DNA of 64,000 bases from Gillisella vitis (GTDB lineage Bacteria > Pseudomonadota > Alphaproteobacteria > Rhizobiales > Rhizobiaceae), in assembly GCF_001541345.2 (NCBI RefSeq), contig NZ_LMVL02000001.1:620001-684000 (forward strand), written 5' to 3'. Both the position numbers and the translations under genes were made by a program. Shown one piece after another: positions 62,136 to 64,000 of the stretch; position 1 is the first letter of the stretch; each line of letters starts with the position of its first letter. The notes below the pieces were generated by a model. It saw nothing but the letters and a program-made list of their open reading frames with translations. It was not told the DNA's origin and ran no database searches.

Positions 62136-64000
62136 ATGAACATTTCCCGATTTTTTGTCGACCGCCCGGTGTTTGCCGGGGTGCTGTCGGTGCTGATCGT
62201 CGTTGCCGGATTGATCGGCATGCGGTCGCTGCCGATTTCCGAATATCCCGATGTCGTGCCACCGTCGATTGTCGTGCGGGCCACCTATCCCGGTGCCAAT
62301 CCGAAGGTGATAGCCGAAACCGTCGCGACGCCGCTGGAAGAGCAGATCAATGGCGTCGAAGGCATGCTTTACATGTCGAGCCAGGCGACTTCGGACGGCG
62401 TGATGACGCTGACCGTGACCTTCAAGCTCGGCACAGATCCCGATCAGGCCCAGCAACTGGTGCAGAACCGGGTGTCGCAGGCCGAACCGCGTCTGCCGGA
62501 AGAGGTCAAAAGCCTCGGCGTGACCACGGTCAAAAGCTCTCCCGATCTGATGATGGTCGTCAACCTGATCTCCCCCGACAATCGCTATGACATTACCTAC
62601 CTGCGCAATTACGGCGTCCTGAACATCAAAGACCGGCTGGCGCGGATTGCAGGTGTCGGTCAGGTACAAATCTTCGGCTCCGGCGATTATTCCATGCGTA
62701 TCTGGATCGATCCGCAGCAGGCAGCCGAGCACGGACTGGCGGCCAGCGATATTACCACGGCTATCCGCGCCCAGAATGTCCAGGCCGCAGCCGGGATCAT
62801 CGGTGGGTCGCCAAGCCTGCCGGGCGTCGATGTACAGCTGAATGTCAACGCGCAGGGCAGGCTGCAAACGCCCGAGGATTTTGGCAATATCATCGTCAAA
62901 AGCGGTGCAAACGGTCAGATTACCCGATTGCGCGATGTTGCCCGCGTCGAGCTTGGCGCTTCCGATTACGCACTGCGCTCCCTGCTGGACAGCAAGGCGG
63001 CTGTCGCCATTCCTGTTTTCCAGGCGCCCGGCTCCAACGCTATCACCATTTCCGATGAAGTGGTGAGGACGATGGATGAGCTGCAATTGGCGATGCCGGA
63101 AGGCGTCAAATACGAAATCGTCTACGACACCACCAAATTCGTCCGCTCCTCCATCGAAAAAGTGGTCGATACCCTGCTGGAAGCCGTGGCGTTGGTCGTG
63201 CTGGTCGTCATTCTTTTCCTCCAGACCTGGCGGGCGTCGATCATTCCGCTGATCGCGGTTCCTGTGTCGATCATCGGTACTTTCGCTGTCATGTACGCCT
63301 TCGGCTTTTCCATCAACGCGCTCAGTCTGTTCGGTCTGGTTCTGGCCATCGGCATCGTCGTGGATGATGCGATCGTCGTTGTCGAAAATGTCGAGCGCAA
63401 TATCGAAAACGGCCTGTCGCCCCGTCAGGCGACCTACCGTGCCATGAAGGAAGTGTCGGGGCCGATTATCGCCATTGCCCTGGTTCTGGTGGCGGTCTTC
63501 GTGCCGCTGGCGTTTATTTCCGGTCTCTCGGGCCAGTTCTACCGCCAGTTTGCCTTGACCATCGCCATCTCGACCGTCATTTCGGCGCTGAACTCGCTGA
63601 CCCTGTCACCGGCGCTTGCGGCTCTGCTTTTGAAGGGCCATCATGCCCCGAAGGACCGGCTGACGCGCGGCCTGGATTTTCTGCTGGGCTGGTTTTTCCG
63701 AGGCTTCAACCGGGTCTTCGGCGCTGGCTCCAATGCCTATGGGAAAAGCGTCGGCGGGTTGCTGTCGCGCAAAAGCATTGTCATGGTCGTTTATCTGGCG
63801 CTGGCCGGTGCCACCTATGGCCTGTTCAATGCCGTGCCGGGTGGGTTTGTACCGGCACAGGACAAGCAATATCTGATCGGCTTTGCCCAGTTGCCGGATG
63901 CTGCCAGCCTTGACCGCACGGAAGACGTGATCAAGCGGATGAGCGACATAGCACTTGCCCAGCCGGGCGTGGCTCACGCCATCGCCTTTCCGGGCCTGTC
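62136..64000 (+). CDS. RND efflux transporter (HAE1/AcrB type), 3' end outside window
   Basis: The reading frame is open from the ATG at 62136, after GGAGAGGGCTTTGAA, to the right edge: 621 codons of about 1040 expected. The start MNISRFFVDRPVFAGVLS is typical. The porter domain follows with GVEGMLYMSSQATSDG and GVGQVQIFGSGDYSMRIWID. Membrane helix 4 has the proton-relay aspartate pair in GIVVDDAIVVVENVERN. Hydrophobic HAE1-type substrates are expected. It forms a unit with the adaptor gene 180 bp upstream. Confidence 0.93.
   Translation, partial: MNISRFFVDRPVFAGVLSVLIVVAGLIGMRSLPISEYPDVVPPSIVVRATYPGANPKVIAETVATPLEEQINGVEGMLYMSSQATSDGVMTLTVTFKLGTDPDQAQQLVQNRVSQAEPRLPEEVKSLGVTTVKSSPDLMMVVNLISPDNRYDITYLRNYGVLNIKDRLARIAGVGQVQIFGSGDYSMRIWIDPQQAAEHGLAASDITTAIRAQNVQAAAGIIGGSPSLPGVDVQLNVNAQGRLQTPEDFGNIIVKSGANGQITRLRDVARVELGASDYALRSLLDSKAAVAIPVFQAPGSNAITISDEVVRTMDELQLAMPEGVKYEIVYDTTKFVRSSIEKVVDTLLEAVALVVLVVILFLQTWRASIIPLIAVPVSIIGTFAVMYAFGFSINALSLFGLVLAIGIVVDDAIVVVENVERNIENGLSPRQATYRAMKEVSGPIIAIALVLVAVFVPLAFISGLSGQFYRQFALTIAISTVISALNSLTLSPALAALLLKGHHAPKDRLTRGLDFLLGWFFRGFNRVFGAGSNAYGKSVGGLLSRKSIVMVVYLALAGATYGLFNAVPGGFVPAQDKQYLIGFAQLPDAASLDRTEDVIKRMSDIALAQPGVAHAIAFPGL

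Noticed and set aside
62007..63086. Open frame of 359 codons opposite the RND transporter
   Set aside because: The plus-strand frame is an AcrB-type transporter with conserved motifs; the minus frame is a shadow.

Overview
The window looks like chromosomal or megaplasmid DNA of a Rhizobiaceae member (Agrobacterium/Allorhizobium/Rhizobium type). This is inferred from the dense GC-rich coding, the many ABC importers and compact catabolic operons, the catabolic quinate/shikimate genes, and several copies of rhizobial-type intergenic repeats. No rRNA, tRNA, CRISPR array, insertion sequence, phage gene or replication gene was seen. Almost everything is uptake and degradation of small organic compounds, as expected of a soil or rhizosphere bacterium.

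Region 1 (1-20132) is the most unusual part. Leftward genes encode a nucleoside-type (BMP family) ABC importer and the start of an oxygenase-like gene. Divergently, a rightward operon with overlapping genes encodes a degenerate acylphosphatase-like protein, a free-standing Rieske ferredoxin-like protein, a GST-like protein, adenine deaminase, a LysR regulator, a two-subunit TPP enzyme, a GMC oxidoreductase, an amidohydrolase, a mononuclear-iron oxygenase subunit WITHOUT a Rieske domain, a xanthine-dehydrogenase-like enzyme with an unusual FAD-molybdopterin fusion, its [2Fe-2S] subunit, and an aldehyde dehydrogenase. Rieske protein, GST and Rieske-less catalytic subunit together recall the NdmC/NdmD/NdmE N-demethylase of caffeine degraders, here with every part on its own gene. 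Importer, adenine deaminase and xanthine-dehydrogenase-like enzyme suggest an N-alkylated purine or related N-heterocycle as substrate; this is inference.

Region 2 (20293-23777) has a 3-oxoacid CoA-transferase pair ending at a strong terminator, then a GntR/FadR-type regulator and FMN L-lactate dehydrogenase preceded by three TTGGT-N3-ACCAA-type operators. Region 3 (24078-32876) is an aromatic meta-cleavage set (extradiol dioxygenase, FAH-family hydrolase, FAD hydroxylase) with a complete LIV-type ABC importer. Region 4 (32998-41821) is a quinate/shikimate module: 3-dehydroshikimate dehydratase (QuiC type), a TetR regulator, 3-dehydroquinase, a shikimate/quinate dehydrogenase with NAD-type features, a polar-amino-acid-type ABC importer and an outer-membrane channel-like protein. 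A 22-bp motif is shared by the TetR/quiC gap and the importer promoter.

Region 5 (42300-50231) holds the divergent trehalose genes treZ and treY, an OsmC protein, a SHOCT-domain protein and a FAD/NAD(P)-binding protein. Region 6 (50357-58522) is organosulfur acquisition: ssuB-ssuC-ssuA leftward, a second ssuA-like gene and ssuD rightward, a cysteine-rich Rrf2 regulator, a flavin reductase, and a divergent acyl-CoA dehydrogenase-like protein. Region 7 (58796-64000) holds a LysR regulator, an alpha/beta-hydrolase-fold protein that has lost its catalytic serine and histidine, and an RND efflux pump whose transporter gene runs off the window.
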